DNA of 58,974 nt from a candidate division NC10 bacterium CSP1-5 (GTDB lineage: Bacteria > Methylomirabilota > Methylomirabilia > Methylomirabilales > CSP1-5), in the NCBI GenBank assembly GCA_001443495.1, contig LDXR01000008.1, positions 1-58,974 on the forward strand, read 5' to 3'. Position numbers and translations under genes: made by a program. The notes below the pieces were generated by a model. It made no database searches, had not been told where the DNA came from, and was given only the letters and a program-made list of their open reading frames with translations. Positions 15,882-25,999 of the stretch are shown in pieces (the stretch's first letter is position 1; every line of letters begins with the position of its first letter).

Positions 15882-16205
15882 ATGCGGTGGGTCAAGCTGG
15901 AGGACATTCAACGATTCTCCCCCGAGAAGATGGTCAAGGCCTCTCTCTTAGAGACCGATCGTTTCTTCTTGGACCTTTATTGTTTCGAGCCGGGACAGGC
16001 CCAGAAACCGCATTCTCATGCGGACTCTGACAAGGTCTATGTCGTTTGCGAAGGAGAGGGGAGGTTCCGGGTCGGGAAGGAGGAGCGTGATTTGGGTGCG
16101 GCTTCGGCAATCCTGGCCCCTGCCGGCGTGGAGCACGGGGTGGCCAACCCGGGGCCGGGCCGCCTGGTCCTGTTGGTCTTCATGGCACCGAAACCGACGC
16201 ACTGA
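15882..16205 (+). CDS. Cupin domain protein
   Basis: 107 residues forming one small beta barrel: FEPGQAQKPHSHADSDKVYVVCEGEGRFRVG contains cupin motif 1 (two His and an Asp or Ser in the Glu position), and PAGVEHGVANPGP is motif 2. Metal binding by the three His is likely. Substrate unknown. No ribosome-binding site is visible before the ATG at 15882 or GTG at 15876; the hairpin just upstream occupies that place. thiI follows after 8 bases. Confidence 0.85.
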   Translation: MRWVKLEDIQRFSPEKMVKASLLETDRFFLDLYCFEPGQAQKPHSHADSDKVYVVCEGEGRFRVGKEERDLGAASAILAPAGVEHGVANPGPGRLVLLVFMAPKPTH

Positions 16206-16213
16206 GGTGTCTG

Positions 16214-17383
16214 ATGACATTCCTCGTGGTCCACTATCATGAAATCGCGCTGAAGGCCCGCAATCGCCCCCTCTTCGTGAACCGGCTTGTTCACAACCTG
16301 AAACGGGCCACGGCCGACCTCCCCGTGGGTCGCATCCGAAAGCTGACGGGGCGCGTCGTGCTCACGCTTCACGATGGGTGCTCGGCTGGACTCGTTACAG
16401 ACCGGATCCGTCAGGTCTTTGGGGTGGCCAACTGCTCTGTGGCCCATCGCTCGGCCCTGACCCTTGATGCCCTGCAGGAGACGGCCGAACGTGCCCTGAC
16501 GGGACGGTCCTTTCAGACGTTCCGCGTAACCGCCCGCCGGGCCTACAAGGCCTTCCCCCTCACCTCTCAGCAGCTCAACGAAGCCTTGGGCAGCTTCGTC
16601 CTGAGGCGCTTTCCGACCAGGGTGGACCTGAAAGACCCCGCGCTGACCCTCTTTGTCGAGATCCTGCCGACGGAGGCCTTTGTCTATCTTGAAAAGGTTC
16701 CCGGACCGGGCGGACTCCCCGTAGGGGTCGCCGGAAGGGTCCTCGCGCTGATCTCCGGCGGCATCGACTCTCCGGTGGCGGCCTATCGGATGATGCGGCG
16801 GGGATGTCTCGTGAGCTTTCTCCACTTCCACGGCGCGCCCTTCCTGGATCGGCGGACCCAGGAGAAGGTGAGGGAGATCGTCAGGCTCCTCACACGCTTT
16901 CAATACACCTCTCGGCTCACGCTGGTTCCGTTCGGCGAGGTCCAGCAGGAGGTGGTGGTGAATACCCCTGCGCCGTACCGAGTCCTCCTCTACCGGCGTC
17001 TGATGGCCCGGATCGCGGAGCACCTGGCGGGCCTGGAGGGGGCCAAGGCGTTAATCACGGGTGAGAGTCTCGGGCAGGTGGCCTCCCAGACCCTCGAGAA
17101 CCTCACAGTGATCGAAGAGGCGGTGAGGCTACCGGTACTGCGCCCGCTGATCGGCATGGACAAAGAGGAGATCTCGGCGCAGGCCAGAGACATCGGGACG
17201 TATGAGATCTCCATCCAGCCGGACCAGGACTGCTGCACCCTCTTCGTCCCGCGTCATCCGGCGACCCGCGCCACCCTGGAGGAGATCGACAGGGCGGAAC
17301 TCACCCTCGACATCGGCCGCTTGGTGAAGATGAGCGTGGAGCGGGCAGAGCACGAGGAATGTGTGTTTCCGGAGTCCTCATGA
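16214..17383 (+). CDS. thiI: tRNA uridine 4-sulfurtransferase ThiI
   Basis: 389 residues: an N-terminal ferredoxin-like and THUMP domain (VVHYHEIALKARNRPLFVNRL to about 165) and a PP-loop ATPase with SGGIDSPVAAYRM, GESLGQVASQTLENL and DCCTLFVPRHP. It activates U8 of tRNA with ATP and installs sulfur. The C-terminal rhodanese domain of the E. coli enzyme is absent, as in many Gram-positive and archaeal proteins. The separate rhodanese at 13754 might supply the sulfur. ATG after GAGGTGTCTG. Confidence 0.93.
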   Translation: MTFLVVHYHEIALKARNRPLFVNRLVHNLKRATADLPVGRIRKLTGRVVLTLHDGCSAGLVTDRIRQVFGVANCSVAHRSALTLDALQETAERALTGRSFQTFRVTARRAYKAFPLTSQQLNEALGSFVLRRFPTRVDLKDPALTLFVEILPTEAFVYLEKVPGPGGLPVGVAGRVLALISGGIDSPVAAYRMMRRGCLVSFLHFHGAPFLDRRTQEKVREIVRLLTRFQYTSRLTLVPFGEVQQEVVVNTPAPYRVLLYRRLMARIAEHLAGLEGAKALITGESLGQVASQTLENLTVIEEAVRLPVLRPLIGMDKEEISAQARDIGTYEISIQPDQDCCTLFVPRHPATRATLEEIDRAELTLDIGRLVKMSVERAEHEECVFPESS

Positions 17384-17398
17384 CCGGGCCCCCTGGCC

Positions 17399-17737
17399 TC
17401 ATGCCTTGTCCTCGTGTCGCTTCTGCATCCCCTGTGCTCTCCCGCGGACCCACTCCTCGAATGGCGTGGAGTCTTTGGCGAGAGGGACGAACTCCCCATC
17501 GATGTAGCGGTGGTTGAGGACCACCGGGATCCACCGGATCCAGGCTTCCCGGTCGGAGATCATCTGGGCCGTCAACGTCCCCGTCTCCAGGTCCATCTTG
17601 AAACCGGTCGGGATCGCCGAAAGCATCTCGAAGGCCTCCTGAGAGATGGGGAGACAGTGCGTCCCGAGGGAGACATCCGAGCGCTCCCGGGAGAATCCCT
17701 GGATCGATCCATCATCAGCATAGTAGACGTAGGCCAT
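17399..17737 (-). CDS. Hypothetical protein (112 aa)
   Basis: A soluble small protein, AYVYYADDGSIQGFSRERSD then EAFEMLSAIPTGFKMDLETGTLTAQMISDREAW. No family recognised. The frame extends to 17911, but GGGAG lies 6 bases before the ATG at 17737 and the upstream part is a shadow of the chaperone gene. It follows that gene by 19 bases on the same strand, so is probably co-transcribed. Confidence 0.65.
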   Translation of the reverse strand: MAYVYYADDGSIQGFSRERSDVSLGTHCLPISQEAFEMLSAIPTGFKMDLETGTLTAQMISDREAWIRWIPVVLNHRYIDGEFVPLAKDSTPFEEWVRGRAQGMQKRHEDKA

Positions 17738-17756
17738 CGAGACTCCCAACGAGGGG

Positions 17757-18761
17757 CTAACCGAGCTCCTGCGCGATGTCGATCTTGGACCGCCGCTTGA
17801 CCTCGTGGACCCAGGCCACCCACAGCTGTAGCCGTTTCTCCGACAAGAGCTTTTGCGTCCAGGTTTCTTTCTCCCGTTCAAAGGCCTGGCGGGGCACGGC
17901 CTCGCGATCAAGCAGGCGAATCAAGAAGTGTGACTTGCCCCCCTCGACCACGGGGCTCCACTCCCCCTTCTTCAGCCGGAGGATGGCCAGATGAAACGCC
18001 CGGCTGTCCGGGGGCTCCGCGACGGCCGCGCCGAAGGTAAAGGGATCCGGCCGCATCACCTTCAGGCCTGAATTTTGCAATAAGGTTTCCCAGGGCGTTT
18101 CCTTCTGGCCGACCCGGCCTTGGAGGTCTTCAAGGCGGGCCTTGTTCTCGGTTGACCGAGGGAGGCTGACGTAGGCGACGCGGACCTTCTCCTTGGCCGT
18201 ACGGAAGGCCTCCCAGGCCTCCGCCTCCGAAACCTTGGCGGACGCCTGAATGAGGGTGGCCAGCTTCTGCTGGAGGAGGCCCTGGCGAATTGCCTCTTCG
18301 TATCGCTCCGGGGTCAGGCGATTTGCCTCGAGGAGTCGGCGATACCGCTCTGGGCGGAATTTTCCCTCTTCGGCGAAGAGGGGGTTCTCCATGACGACGG
18401 CGGCCAGCTCCTCGCGAGAGACGCTCAGGCCGTGCCGCTCTGCCTCCTGGAGGAGCAGGCGGGAGGTGATGAGGCCGTCGAGGACCCGGGTGGGAACGTT
18501 CAGCTCTCGCGCCAGATCCTCGTTCCACCGGTCGCCGTACAGTTGGCGGAGGGCCTCGCGCTCCCGCTCGTAGGCCCGCTGGAACTCCAGCCGGGAGATG
18601 CGTTCCCCGTTGACGGTGGCCGCGACGGCAACATCGCGGCCGCTCCCGGGGCCGGCGGATTGCATGCCCCAGACCAGGAAGATGGTCGCGATGAAGGAAG
18701 CAATCACCAACCACAGGGTGATGCTGAGGTACTTGATGTTGTGGCGCATGGAGCGGAGCAT
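17757..18761 (-). CDS. SurA/PpiD-like periplasmic chaperone
   Basis: 334 residues. One N-terminal membrane anchor (LSITLWLVIASFIATIFLVWGM), then the SurA_N/PpiD helical domain: VNGERISRLEFQRAYEREREALRQLYG, LNVPTRVLDGLITSRLLLQEAERHGLSVS and MENPLFAEEGKFRPERYRRLLEANRLTPERYEEAIRQGLL. A short C-terminal part (RAFHLAILRLKKGEWSPVVEGGKSHFLIRLLDRE) is the remains of one parvulin-type region. It would hold outer-membrane or secreted proteins for folding. ATG at 18761 follows AGGAGAGACGTG; the longer frame to 18833 lacks support. Confidence 0.85.
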   Translation of the reverse strand: MLRSMRHNIKYLSITLWLVIASFIATIFLVWGMQSAGPGSGRDVAVAATVNGERISRLEFQRAYEREREALRQLYGDRWNEDLARELNVPTRVLDGLITSRLLLQEAERHGLSVSREELAAVVMENPLFAEEGKFRPERYRRLLEANRLTPERYEEAIRQGLLQQKLATLIQASAKVSEAEAWEAFRTAKEKVRVAYVSLPRSTENKARLEDLQGRVGQKETPWETLLQNSGLKVMRPDPFTFGAAVAEPPDSRAFHLAILRLKKGEWSPVVEGGKSHFLIRLLDREAVPRQAFEREKETWTQKLLSEKRLQLWVAWVHEVKRRSKIDIAQELG

Positions 18762-18859
18762 CACGTCTCTCCTGGCGAGGCACCAAGCAAGAGGATACCC
18801 AATGGTCCGGCCGACCCGCAACACTTTTTCCATGTCCGGCGCCCCAGGGGGGAAAGCCC

Positions 18860-18888
18860 TTGTCTTTGCATGGGGGCTATGCTAATCA
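18860..18888 (+). promoter_or_regulatory. Promoter of the mre operon
   Basis: TTGTCT (18860-18865), 17 bases, TAATCA (18883-18888), about 60 bases before mreB. It is the only reasonable sigma-70 match in the gap between the divergent chaperone and mreB genes. Confidence 0.45.
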
Positions 18889-18928
18889 TCTATCCGCGTT
18901 GGGTGTGAGAGGGATCGCCGGGCGGTAG

Positions 18929-19975
<1,047 letters not shown>

Positions 19976-20026
19976 TCGACGCTCGATGACCGACCACGGC
20001 TTGACGGAGCTCGCCGAAGTCCGACG

Positions 20027-20062
20027 ACCGTTGACCGATAACTACTTCCCTCGGTCATCGGT
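20027..20062. repeat. Self-complementary heptad-type repeat between mreB and mreC
   Basis: ACCGTTGACCGA (20027-20038) pairs with TCGGTCATCGGT (20051-20062) with one mismatch. Neighbouring bases repeat GACCGAT/CGGTCAT units on both sides from about 19984 to 20085. It may lower transcription or stabilise the mreB message. Confidence 0.55.
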
Positions 20063-20098
20063 TTTCTGTCATCGGTGATCGGAGGTTGACGGGATGCG

Positions 20099-20956
20099 AT
20101 GATCCTTCGGCTGGTCGCGAAATATCGCCGGACGGTTGTCCTCGCAAGTGCCGTCCTCTTCTCCTTCCTCCTGCTGACCATGGAGGTGCGCCGGGAGGAA
20201 ACGCTTACCCCGTTCCTCAAGCGGCTCCTCCTGGAATCCGTCAGCCCCTTCCTGAAGGCCACTGCGTACCTGAAGCGTAGCGCGGGAGAGATCTGGGATA
20301 GCCATGTGGATCTCCGGTTCGTGCGGCAGGAGAATGTGCGCCTCCAGGGAGAGGTCGAGGCCCTCCGGGCACGCCTTGGTGCGGTGGAGGAAGGGCAGCG
20401 GGAGAATCAGCGCCTCAAGAATCTCCTGGGGCTTCGAGAACGAGAACCGTTCCACGTGGTTGCCGCCGGGATCGTGGGAAGGGATGCCACCAACTGGTTT
20501 CACACCCTCCTGATCGACCGCGGGTTGCGCGACGGCGTTGAACGGCACACGGCGGTCATCACCTCCGCAGGGCTCGTCGGCCAAGTGGTGGAGGCAAGCG
20601 CTTCGAGCGCTCGCGTGCAGCTCGTCACTGATCCCGTGAGTTCGGTGGGGGTACTGCTGCAGGGTTCACGGGTGACAGGGCTGTTGGTGGGCGGCCAATC
20701 CGGCCGGCTGCGGATCAGGTATCTTCCCGTCCGGGCCGAGGTCCAGAGCGGCGAGGTGGTCATCACCTCGGGTCTCGGGGGCGTATATCCCAAAGGGATC
20801 CTGGTCGGGAAGGTGCTGGCGGTCGATGGGCGGCGCGGGGCCCTGTTTCAGGAGGCCACCGTCGAACCCAGCGTTGAATTCTCTCAGTTAGAGGAGGTCC
20901 TGGTGATCACCGGCCAGGGTTCGCGTCCTGTCCGGTCTCAACGGAGGGAGGAATGA
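20099..20956 (+). CDS. mreC: Rod shape-determining protein MreC
   Basis: 285 residues: one N-terminal membrane segment (VVLASAVLFSFLLLTM), a coiled coil (RQENVRLQGEVEALRARLGAVEEGQRENQRLKNLLGL) and the beta-rich periplasmic domain with VVAAGIVGRDATNWFHTLLIDRG, GLVGQVVEASASSARVQLVTD and VVITSGLGGVYPKGILVGKV. It bridges MreB and the penicillin-binding protein. Overlaps mreD by 4 bases. Confidence 0.95.
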   Translation: MILRLVAKYRRTVVLASAVLFSFLLLTMEVRREETLTPFLKRLLLESVSPFLKATAYLKRSAGEIWDSHVDLRFVRQENVRLQGEVEALRARLGAVEEGQRENQRLKNLLGLREREPFHVVAAGIVGRDATNWFHTLLIDRGLRDGVERHTAVITSAGLVGQVVEASASSARVQLVTDPVSSVGVLLQGSRVTGLLVGGQSGRLRIRYLPVRAEVQSGEVVITSGLGGVYPKGILVGKVLAVDGRRGALFQEATVEPSVEFSQLEEVLVITGQGSRPVRSQRREE

Positions 20957-21435
20957 TCTGGCTCGCCGGCGGGCTTCTGGCCGTGGTGGTTCTCCAGACG
21001 ACCATTGCCCCGTGGGTGCAACTCGGTCAGGTTCGGCCGGATCTCTTCCTCCTCTTGCTCTACCTGGGGAGCTTCAAGATGAATCCCATGCAGGCCTGCC
21101 TGATGGGTTGCCTGCTGGGCCTGTATGAGGATGCCCTCTCCGGCGCCCCGTTAGGACTGAACGCCTTTACCCTGAGCCTCCTGGGTCACGCCCTGGTTCG
21201 GGTGCGAGAGGAGATGGACCAGAACCGCCTGGTCCCTCACCTGGTTCTCCTCTTTCTCACCGGCCTCAGTGCGGGCCTGATGACGTCGGGGATTCTGGCC
21301 TTCTTCGGGATGGGGCGGGATTTCGGGGAGTCCCTTCTCTGGATTATCTTGCCCGGGGCAGCGTATACGGCGGCCGTCGGGGGACTCCTCGTATTCGGAA
21401 GCCGGCTGCGCCGGATCGTGCAGGTGACGCTGTGA
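20953..21435 (+). CDS. mreD: Rod shape-determining protein MreD
   Basis: 160 residues, about five membrane segments: VVLQTTIAPWVQLGQVRPDLFLLLLYLG is the typical N-terminus. Inner membrane partner of MreC. Both ends overlap neighbours by 4 bases, indicating coupled translation. Confidence 0.92.
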   Translation: MIWLAGGLLAVVVLQTTIAPWVQLGQVRPDLFLLLLYLGSFKMNPMQACLMGCLLGLYEDALSGAPLGLNAFTLSLLGHALVRVREEMDQNRLVPHLVLLFLTGLSAGLMTSGILAFFGMGRDFGESLLWIILPGAAYTAAVGGLLVFGSRLRRIVQVTL

Positions 21436-23264
21436 GCCGACCGTGGTTCTCCCCTACCCCGGTGATCCAGGGACGGATTCATCGGACAACCCTCCTGGTC
21501 ACGGTCGCTCTCCTCCTGCTGCTGATGCGATTCTGGTACCTCCAGATCCTGGAGGGGCGCTATTACGCCACCCTCTCCATCCACAACCGTCTCCGCCTCC
21601 GTTTGGTGGAGGCCCCCCGGGGTTTCATTCTTGATCGGTCTGGGGCGGTCATTGTGGAGAACCGTCCCTCATTCAGTGTGTATGTGACCCCCGCTGACAT
21701 CCCGGACGTTGACGAGGCTGCTCGGGCCATCGGAGCCGTGTTGCGGCAGGCCCCAGAGGAGATCGCCGCGAGGATTCGTGCGGGTCAGGCTCGCCCCGCC
21801 TACCCGGTCCTGGTGGCCCGGGAGGTGAGTGAGCCGACCATGGTGGCGATCGAGGAACGGAAGATGAATCTGCCGGGCGTGAGTGTGCGGGTCCAACCGA
21901 CGCGGGCCTACCTCGACGGCGATGTGGCCGCCCACCTCCTGGGATATGTGAGCGAGGTGACCCAGGAGCAACTTTACCGGGACGAGTACCGGGATTTTCA
22001 GTCCGGCGAGACCGTGGGCCAGACGGGTGTGGAACGGCTCTTCGATGCCTTTGTGCGGGGGATCAACGGCCGGGAAGAGATCGAGGTGGATGCACGCGGG
22101 CGATTGGTTCGATTCCTCGATCGACTCGAGCCGCAATCCGGGTTCAATCTGGTGCTGACGCTGGACGCCAAACTGCAACATGCCGCGGAGAAGGCGTTTG
22201 CGGGGAAGCGAGGGGCCGTCGTCGCCATGCATCCGCAGACCGGGGAGATCCTGGCGTGGGTCAGTCGGCCCTCGTATGATCCGAATCTCTTCGCCCAGCG
22301 CTTGAGCCGCGAGTCGTGGGAGAAGCTGATTACCGATCCGGCGCATCCGCTCCAGAATCGTCCCTTGCAGGCGCAGTACGCCCCAGGGTCGATTCTGAAG
22401 CTGGTGGTGATGGCCGCGGGACTCGACACCGGGGCGCTGACACCGGGGACGACCTTCGCGTGTCCCGGCTACTTCACATTGGGCGCGGTGACCTTCGACG
22501 ATTGGGAGAAGGGGGGGCACGGCCGGCAGGATCTCATGCAGGCGGTGGCCCACTCCTGCAACGTCTACTTCTACCAGGCGGCGTTGAAGACGGGGATCGA
22601 TGCCATCGCCCGGGTCGCCCGGGAGTTCGGCCTGGGCCAGAAGACGGGGATTGCCGCCGTCGGGGACGAAGCGGCCGGACTCGTTCCGACGCCCGCCTGG
22701 AAACGGAGCGTCCTGGGGGAGTCGTGGTATCCGGGGGACACCGTCATCACCGGGATAGGGCAGGGGATGATCCTGGTCACGCCGCTCCAGATCGTAACGA
22801 TGGTGGCGGCCATCGCGAACGGAGGCACCCTCCACCGACCCTGGATGGTGAAGCGGGTGGAGTCGTGGGGGGGAGAGGTGGTTGCGGCGTATGGCCCAGA
22901 GCCGGTTCGGAGGGTGAACCTGAGCCCGCAGGTCTTAGAGTTGCTCCGCCAGGGGATGCTCGGGGTGGTGGAGGACGGGACCGGAAAGGCGGCCCGCGTG
23001 CGCGGGGTCCAGGTGGCGGGCAAGACTGGAACGGCACAAGTGGTCAGGAAGGAGGCACGCATCTCCGGCCAGACCAAGGACCACGGATGGTTCGTGGCCT
23101 TTGCCCCCTATACGGATCCGGAGATCGCGATTGTCGTCATCGCTGAGAACGCCGGCTTTGGCGGCGTGGTCGCGGCACCAGTGGCGCGGGCAGTCCTGGA
23201 GGCTGCTTTTGGCCCTCCCCGGGGGCGGGAGACGGTGGCGCAGGGGCCCGGGGCGCGGGAGTAG
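21432..23264 (+). CDS. mrdA: Penicillin-binding protein 2 (peptidoglycan transpeptidase)
   Basis: 610 residues: membrane anchor (TLLVTVALLLLLMRFWYLQIL), dimerisation domain (HNRLRLRLVEAPRGFILDRSGAVIVENRPSF), and transpeptidase domain with active Ser in PGSILKLV, the SCN motif in HSCNVYFYQ and KTGTAQV. It cross-links peptidoglycan during side-wall growth with RodA. GTG start overlapping mreD. Confidence 0.96.
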   Translation: MSRPWFSPTPVIQGRIHRTTLLVTVALLLLLMRFWYLQILEGRYYATLSIHNRLRLRLVEAPRGFILDRSGAVIVENRPSFSVYVTPADIPDVDEAARAIGAVLRQAPEEIAARIRAGQARPAYPVLVAREVSEPTMVAIEERKMNLPGVSVRVQPTRAYLDGDVAAHLLGYVSEVTQEQLYRDEYRDFQSGETVGQTGVERLFDAFVRGINGREEIEVDARGRLVRFLDRLEPQSGFNLVLTLDAKLQHAAEKAFAGKRGAVVAMHPQTGEILAWVSRPSYDPNLFAQRLSRESWEKLITDPAHPLQNRPLQAQYAPGSILKLVVMAAGLDTGALTPGTTFACPGYFTLGAVTFDDWEKGGHGRQDLMQAVAHSCNVYFYQAALKTGIDAIARVAREFGLGQKTGIAAVGDEAAGLVPTPAWKRSVLGESWYPGDTVITGIGQGMILVTPLQIVTMVAAIANGGTLHRPWMVKRVESWGGEVVAAYGPEPVRRVNLSPQVLELLRQGMLGVVEDGTGKAARVRGVQVAGKTGTAQVVRKEARISGQTKDHGWFVAFAPYTDPEIAIVVIAENAGFGGVVAAPVARAVLEAAFGPPRGRETVAQGPGARE

Positions 23265-23279
23265 CTCGAGGGCAGTGTC

Positions 23280-24380
23280 ATGTATCTCGATCGCCGGATG
23301 CTCGCGAACATTGACTGGCGCATTGCCGGCACCACGCTGGCGCTCATCGGCGTCGGCATTCTCACGATCTGGAGCGCCAATCTGGGCTCCCCCTCTCCTC
23401 CGAGACAGACCCTCTATCTCCGTCAGGCTCTCTACGCCGCCCTGGCCCTCTTGGGGCTCCTCACGGCCACCTTCATCAACTATCGGACGATAGCCCGCTT
23501 TGCCTATGTGATCTTTGGAGTGGTCCTCGCCCTCCTGATCCTGGTCAGCGTGGCGGGGGAGGTGGGCCGGGGGGCCCAGCGCTGGATCCAGGTTGGTGGA
23601 TGGACGTTCCAGCCCTCGGAGTTCATGAAGCTCGCCCTGATCGTTGTCCTGGCGCGCTACTTCGAGGATCACAAGGAGCGCTTGGGGCACCCGCGCCTCT
23701 TGGTGATCCCCGCCATGGTGGCGCTGCCCCCTATGGTCCTCATCCTCAAGCAGCCGGACCTGGGCACCGCTGTGCTGCTCGGCCTCCTCACCGTATCGGT
23801 CCTCCTGCTGGTAGGGCTCCGGGTGAAGCACCTCGTCTTCCTCACCGCCGCCGGCGCTACCATGGCGCCACTGCTCTGGTCCTTCCTCAAGGACTATCAG
23901 CGCCGGCGGGTCCTGGTTTTTCTGAACCCAGAGCTCGATCCGTCCGGTGCGGGCTATCACATCGCCCAGTCCAAGATCGCCGTGGGGTCGGGGGAGTTCT
24001 TCGGGAAGGGGCTGAAGGCCGCAAGCCAGAGCCAGCTCCACTTCCTTCCGGCCAGCCAAACCGACTTCATCCTGGCGGTGCTGGCCGAGCAGTGGGGATT
24101 CATCGGCTGTCTCGTCATTCTGCTCCTCTATTACGTCCTCATCACGCGCGGGCTCGAGATTGCCGGGGAGTCCAAGGACATCTTCGGCGCGTTGCTGGCC
24201 TTCGGGATCATGGCCATGATCACGGTTCAACTTGTCGTCAACGTCGGCATGGTGGTGGGGATAATGCCGGTGGTCGGCATCCCCCTTCCCCTCCTGAGCT
24301 ACGGGGGTTCCTCCCTGGTCGTCACCTGTATCGGGATCGGACTGGTGATGAGCGTCCACCTGCGCCGGTTCCTGTACTAG
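23280..24380 (+). CDS. rodA: Rod shape-determining glycosyltransferase RodA
   Basis: 366 residues with about ten membrane segments of the SEDS family: GAQRWIQVGGWTFQPSEFMKLALI, KQPDLGTAVLLG, GKGLKAASQSQLHFLPASQTDFILAVLAEQWGF and MPVVGIPLPLLSYGGSSLV. It polymerises lipid II and works with the adjacent PBP2. Last gene of the mre cluster. Confidence 0.97.
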   Translation: MYLDRRMLANIDWRIAGTTLALIGVGILTIWSANLGSPSPPRQTLYLRQALYAALALLGLLTATFINYRTIARFAYVIFGVVLALLILVSVAGEVGRGAQRWIQVGGWTFQPSEFMKLALIVVLARYFEDHKERLGHPRLLVIPAMVALPPMVLILKQPDLGTAVLLGLLTVSVLLLVGLRVKHLVFLTAAGATMAPLLWSFLKDYQRRRVLVFLNPELDPSGAGYHIAQSKIAVGSGEFFGKGLKAASQSQLHFLPASQTDFILAVLAEQWGFIGCLVILLLYYVLITRGLEIAGESKDIFGALLAFGIMAMITVQLVVNVGMVVGIMPVVGIPLPLLSYGGSSLVVTCIGIGLVMSVHLRRFLY

Positions 24381-24441
24381 TCCCATTCCAACTGGCTGAG
24401 CCTTGTGTGATCAGCGTGCCTGTATTGCAACTGTCGCGGGC

Positions 24442-24463
24442 GCGTGTAGCAAGCGTGTAGCAA
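24442..24463. repeat. 11-base tandem duplication in the 24381-24598 gap
   Basis: GCGTGTAGCAA occurs twice in direct succession. The rest of this 218-base gap holds no gene and no clear promoter. Confidence 0.6.
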
Positions 24464-24598
24464 GGGAGTTGAGACAAAGAGTTGGAAGGGGGGTCATGCG
24501 GTCCGCGAGTTTCGGACGCTCTTGGAACTGGCAGACTGGTTGGCGTAGTCGGGCCGACCCGTCGAGACACCACGCAGGTTGGGGAAAGGAAAGGAGCA

Positions 24599-25258
24599 AT
24601 GAGGCCGCTACAGATGGGAGCCCTGGGGCGCCCTAGGCGCATGGTTTGGGCGGATCTCTGCCCGCTCCTCGGGGGGGTGGGGCTTGCCCTGTTCCTGGTT
24701 TCCGCCTTCACCCCCCTGTCGAACCTCCTGAGCCGCCCCATGGGCGGCCCTTCCGCCCTTGAGCCGGCCGAGGCGATCGTCGTACTGGGGGGTGGCGTCA
24801 TGCCCAACGGGGTGCTGAGCAATAGCTCGATGCGTCGGGCGCTCCATGGGATCCTGCTCCACCGGAAGGGACTCGCCCCGCTGCTGGTCTTTTTCGGTCC
24901 GGTCCGTGACAGCGGGCCAGCCGAGGCCGAAGTGCGGGCGGAACTCGCCCGGGCGCTGGGGGTGGCCCCTCGCGTGATCCTCGCTGCGGCGGAGCCCCGA
25001 ACCACGCGGGAGGAGGCCCTCCGTGGGAGCGTACTCCTGCAGGCGAAGGGTGTGCAGAGGATCCTCCTGGTCACGGATGCGTACCATATGAGGCGGGCCC
25101 GGACCGCGTTTGAGCAGGCCGGGTTTGAGGTCCTCGCGGCGCCGACCCATGACCTTTCCAGCGGCGTCTTTAGACCCGGGGAGCGTCTCGCGTTGATGCG
25201 TCGCGTGGTCGAGGAGCGTCTGGCGCGGCTCTATTACGGGCTCGCCGGATACCTGTAA
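24599..25258 (+). CDS. YdcF/SanA family protein (DUF218)
   Basis: 219 residues: two N-terminal hydrophobic stretches (LLGGVGLALFLVSAFTPL) then the DUF218 domain with AEAIVVLGGGVMPNG, LLVFFGPV, EPRTTREEALRG and ILLVTDAYHMRRARTAFEQAGFEVLAAPT. Related E. coli proteins (ElyC, SanA, YdcF) affect envelope integrity. AAAGGAGC precedes the ATG at 24599; the frame's upstream part to 24482 is not supported. Position behind rodA fits an envelope role. Confidence 0.88.
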   Translation: MRPLQMGALGRPRRMVWADLCPLLGGVGLALFLVSAFTPLSNLLSRPMGGPSALEPAEAIVVLGGGVMPNGVLSNSSMRRALHGILLHRKGLAPLLVFFGPVRDSGPAEAEVRAELARALGVAPRVILAAAEPRTTREEALRGSVLLQAKGVQRILLVTDAYHMRRARTAFEQAGFEVLAAPTHDLSSGVFRPGERLALMRRVVEERLARLYYGLAGYL

Positions 25259-25278
25259 CAGGTAACAGGGGGGAAGAC

Positions 25279-25602
25279 ATGGGGCAGCTCTTGATCCCGG
25301 TCCTCGTCGGTGTCACCTCGATGGCCGCCTACCTCGTTGGCGCCAAAGGCCTCCGGCTGTCTCACGGGTGCATCCACAAGGCGGTCCGCAGGATGCTGGA
25401 CTGCTTGGGGGTCACGCTCATCTTCCTCGGGGTGAACCTCGGCACGGCGGTGATCGTGATTCTGGCCGCACGGGTCCTGACACGGGAGTTCCTCTCGCTC
25501 TACCTCGTCGCCGATGAGACGTTACTGGTGCTATCTCTCATCCAGGCCCTCATCTTTCAGGGCTGGCGGGATCTGTCGGGGCCGAATGTCTCGCGCCCGT
25601 GA
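25279..25602 (+). CDS. Hypothetical membrane protein (107 aa)
   Basis: About three membrane segments: LLIPVLVGVTSMAAYLVGAKG, LGVTLIFLGVNLGTAVIVILAARVL and LYLVADETLLVLSLIQALIF. No family recognised. 20 bases after the DUF218 gene and 15 before the next, so one transcript is likely. Confidence 0.65.
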   Translation: MGQLLIPVLVGVTSMAAYLVGAKGLRLSHGCIHKAVRRMLDCLGVTLIFLGVNLGTAVIVILAARVLTREFLSLYLVADETLLVLSLIQALIFQGWRDLSGPNVSRP

Positions 25603-25617
25603 AGCAGAGGGACATCA

Positions 25618-25932
25618 ATGGATCTCCTCTTTCTCCTCTTGGCCGTGTCTCTCTTCAGTGTCGCCTACGGCCTGTGGATCGGGTATCGGGATCGTCAGCC
25701 GGCCCACTCGTCGGAGGCGGTGATGCCAGCGCTGCCGGATGAGGACATGCTGATCTTCGATCGGGTCACCGCCGGGCTCTCGGGGCTTCCCCTCCTGAAT
25801 GACCTGCGGGCCATGGAGGCCGCCCGGGCCGAGGTGATGCAGAAGGTGGGGGAGCAGTACGGGCTGAGCTCCGGACAGGTCGAGGCGATCTACTGGCGGG
25901 TCTGGCGCTTCATGCATCGCCCCCGACGGTGA
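25618..25932 (+). CDS. Hypothetical single-pass protein (104 aa)
   Basis: One N-terminal membrane segment (LLFLLLAVSLFSVAYGLWIGY) and a short cytoplasmic helical domain (EDMLIFDRVTAGLSGLPLLNDLRAMEAARAEVMQKVGEQYGLSSGQVEAIYWRV, cut here for length only in description). No family recognised. Last gene before the ileS promoter. Confidence 0.6.
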   Translation: MDLLFLLLAVSLFSVAYGLWIGYRDRQPAHSSEAVMPALPDEDMLIFDRVTAGLSGLPLLNDLRAMEAARAEVMQKVGEQYGLSSGQVEAIYWRVWRFMHRPRR

Positions 25933-25944
25933 TGGGCGTTTGAC

Positions 25945-25974
25945 TTGACAATCGAGGCAGGAGCTTGGTCTAAT
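25945..25974 (+). promoter_or_regulatory. Promoter of the ileS operon
   Basis: TTGACA (25945-25950), 18 bases, TCTAAT (25969-25974). Transcription would begin near 25981 and give a leader of about 64 bases before ileS that contains a terminator-like hairpin. Confidence 0.65.
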
Positions 25975-25999
25975 ACACACTCCATGTGACCGGCGTCAC

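Noticed and set aside
22935-24386. 483-codon minus-strand frame opposite mrdA and rodA
   Set aside because: Shadow frame; both plus-strand genes carry clear motifs.
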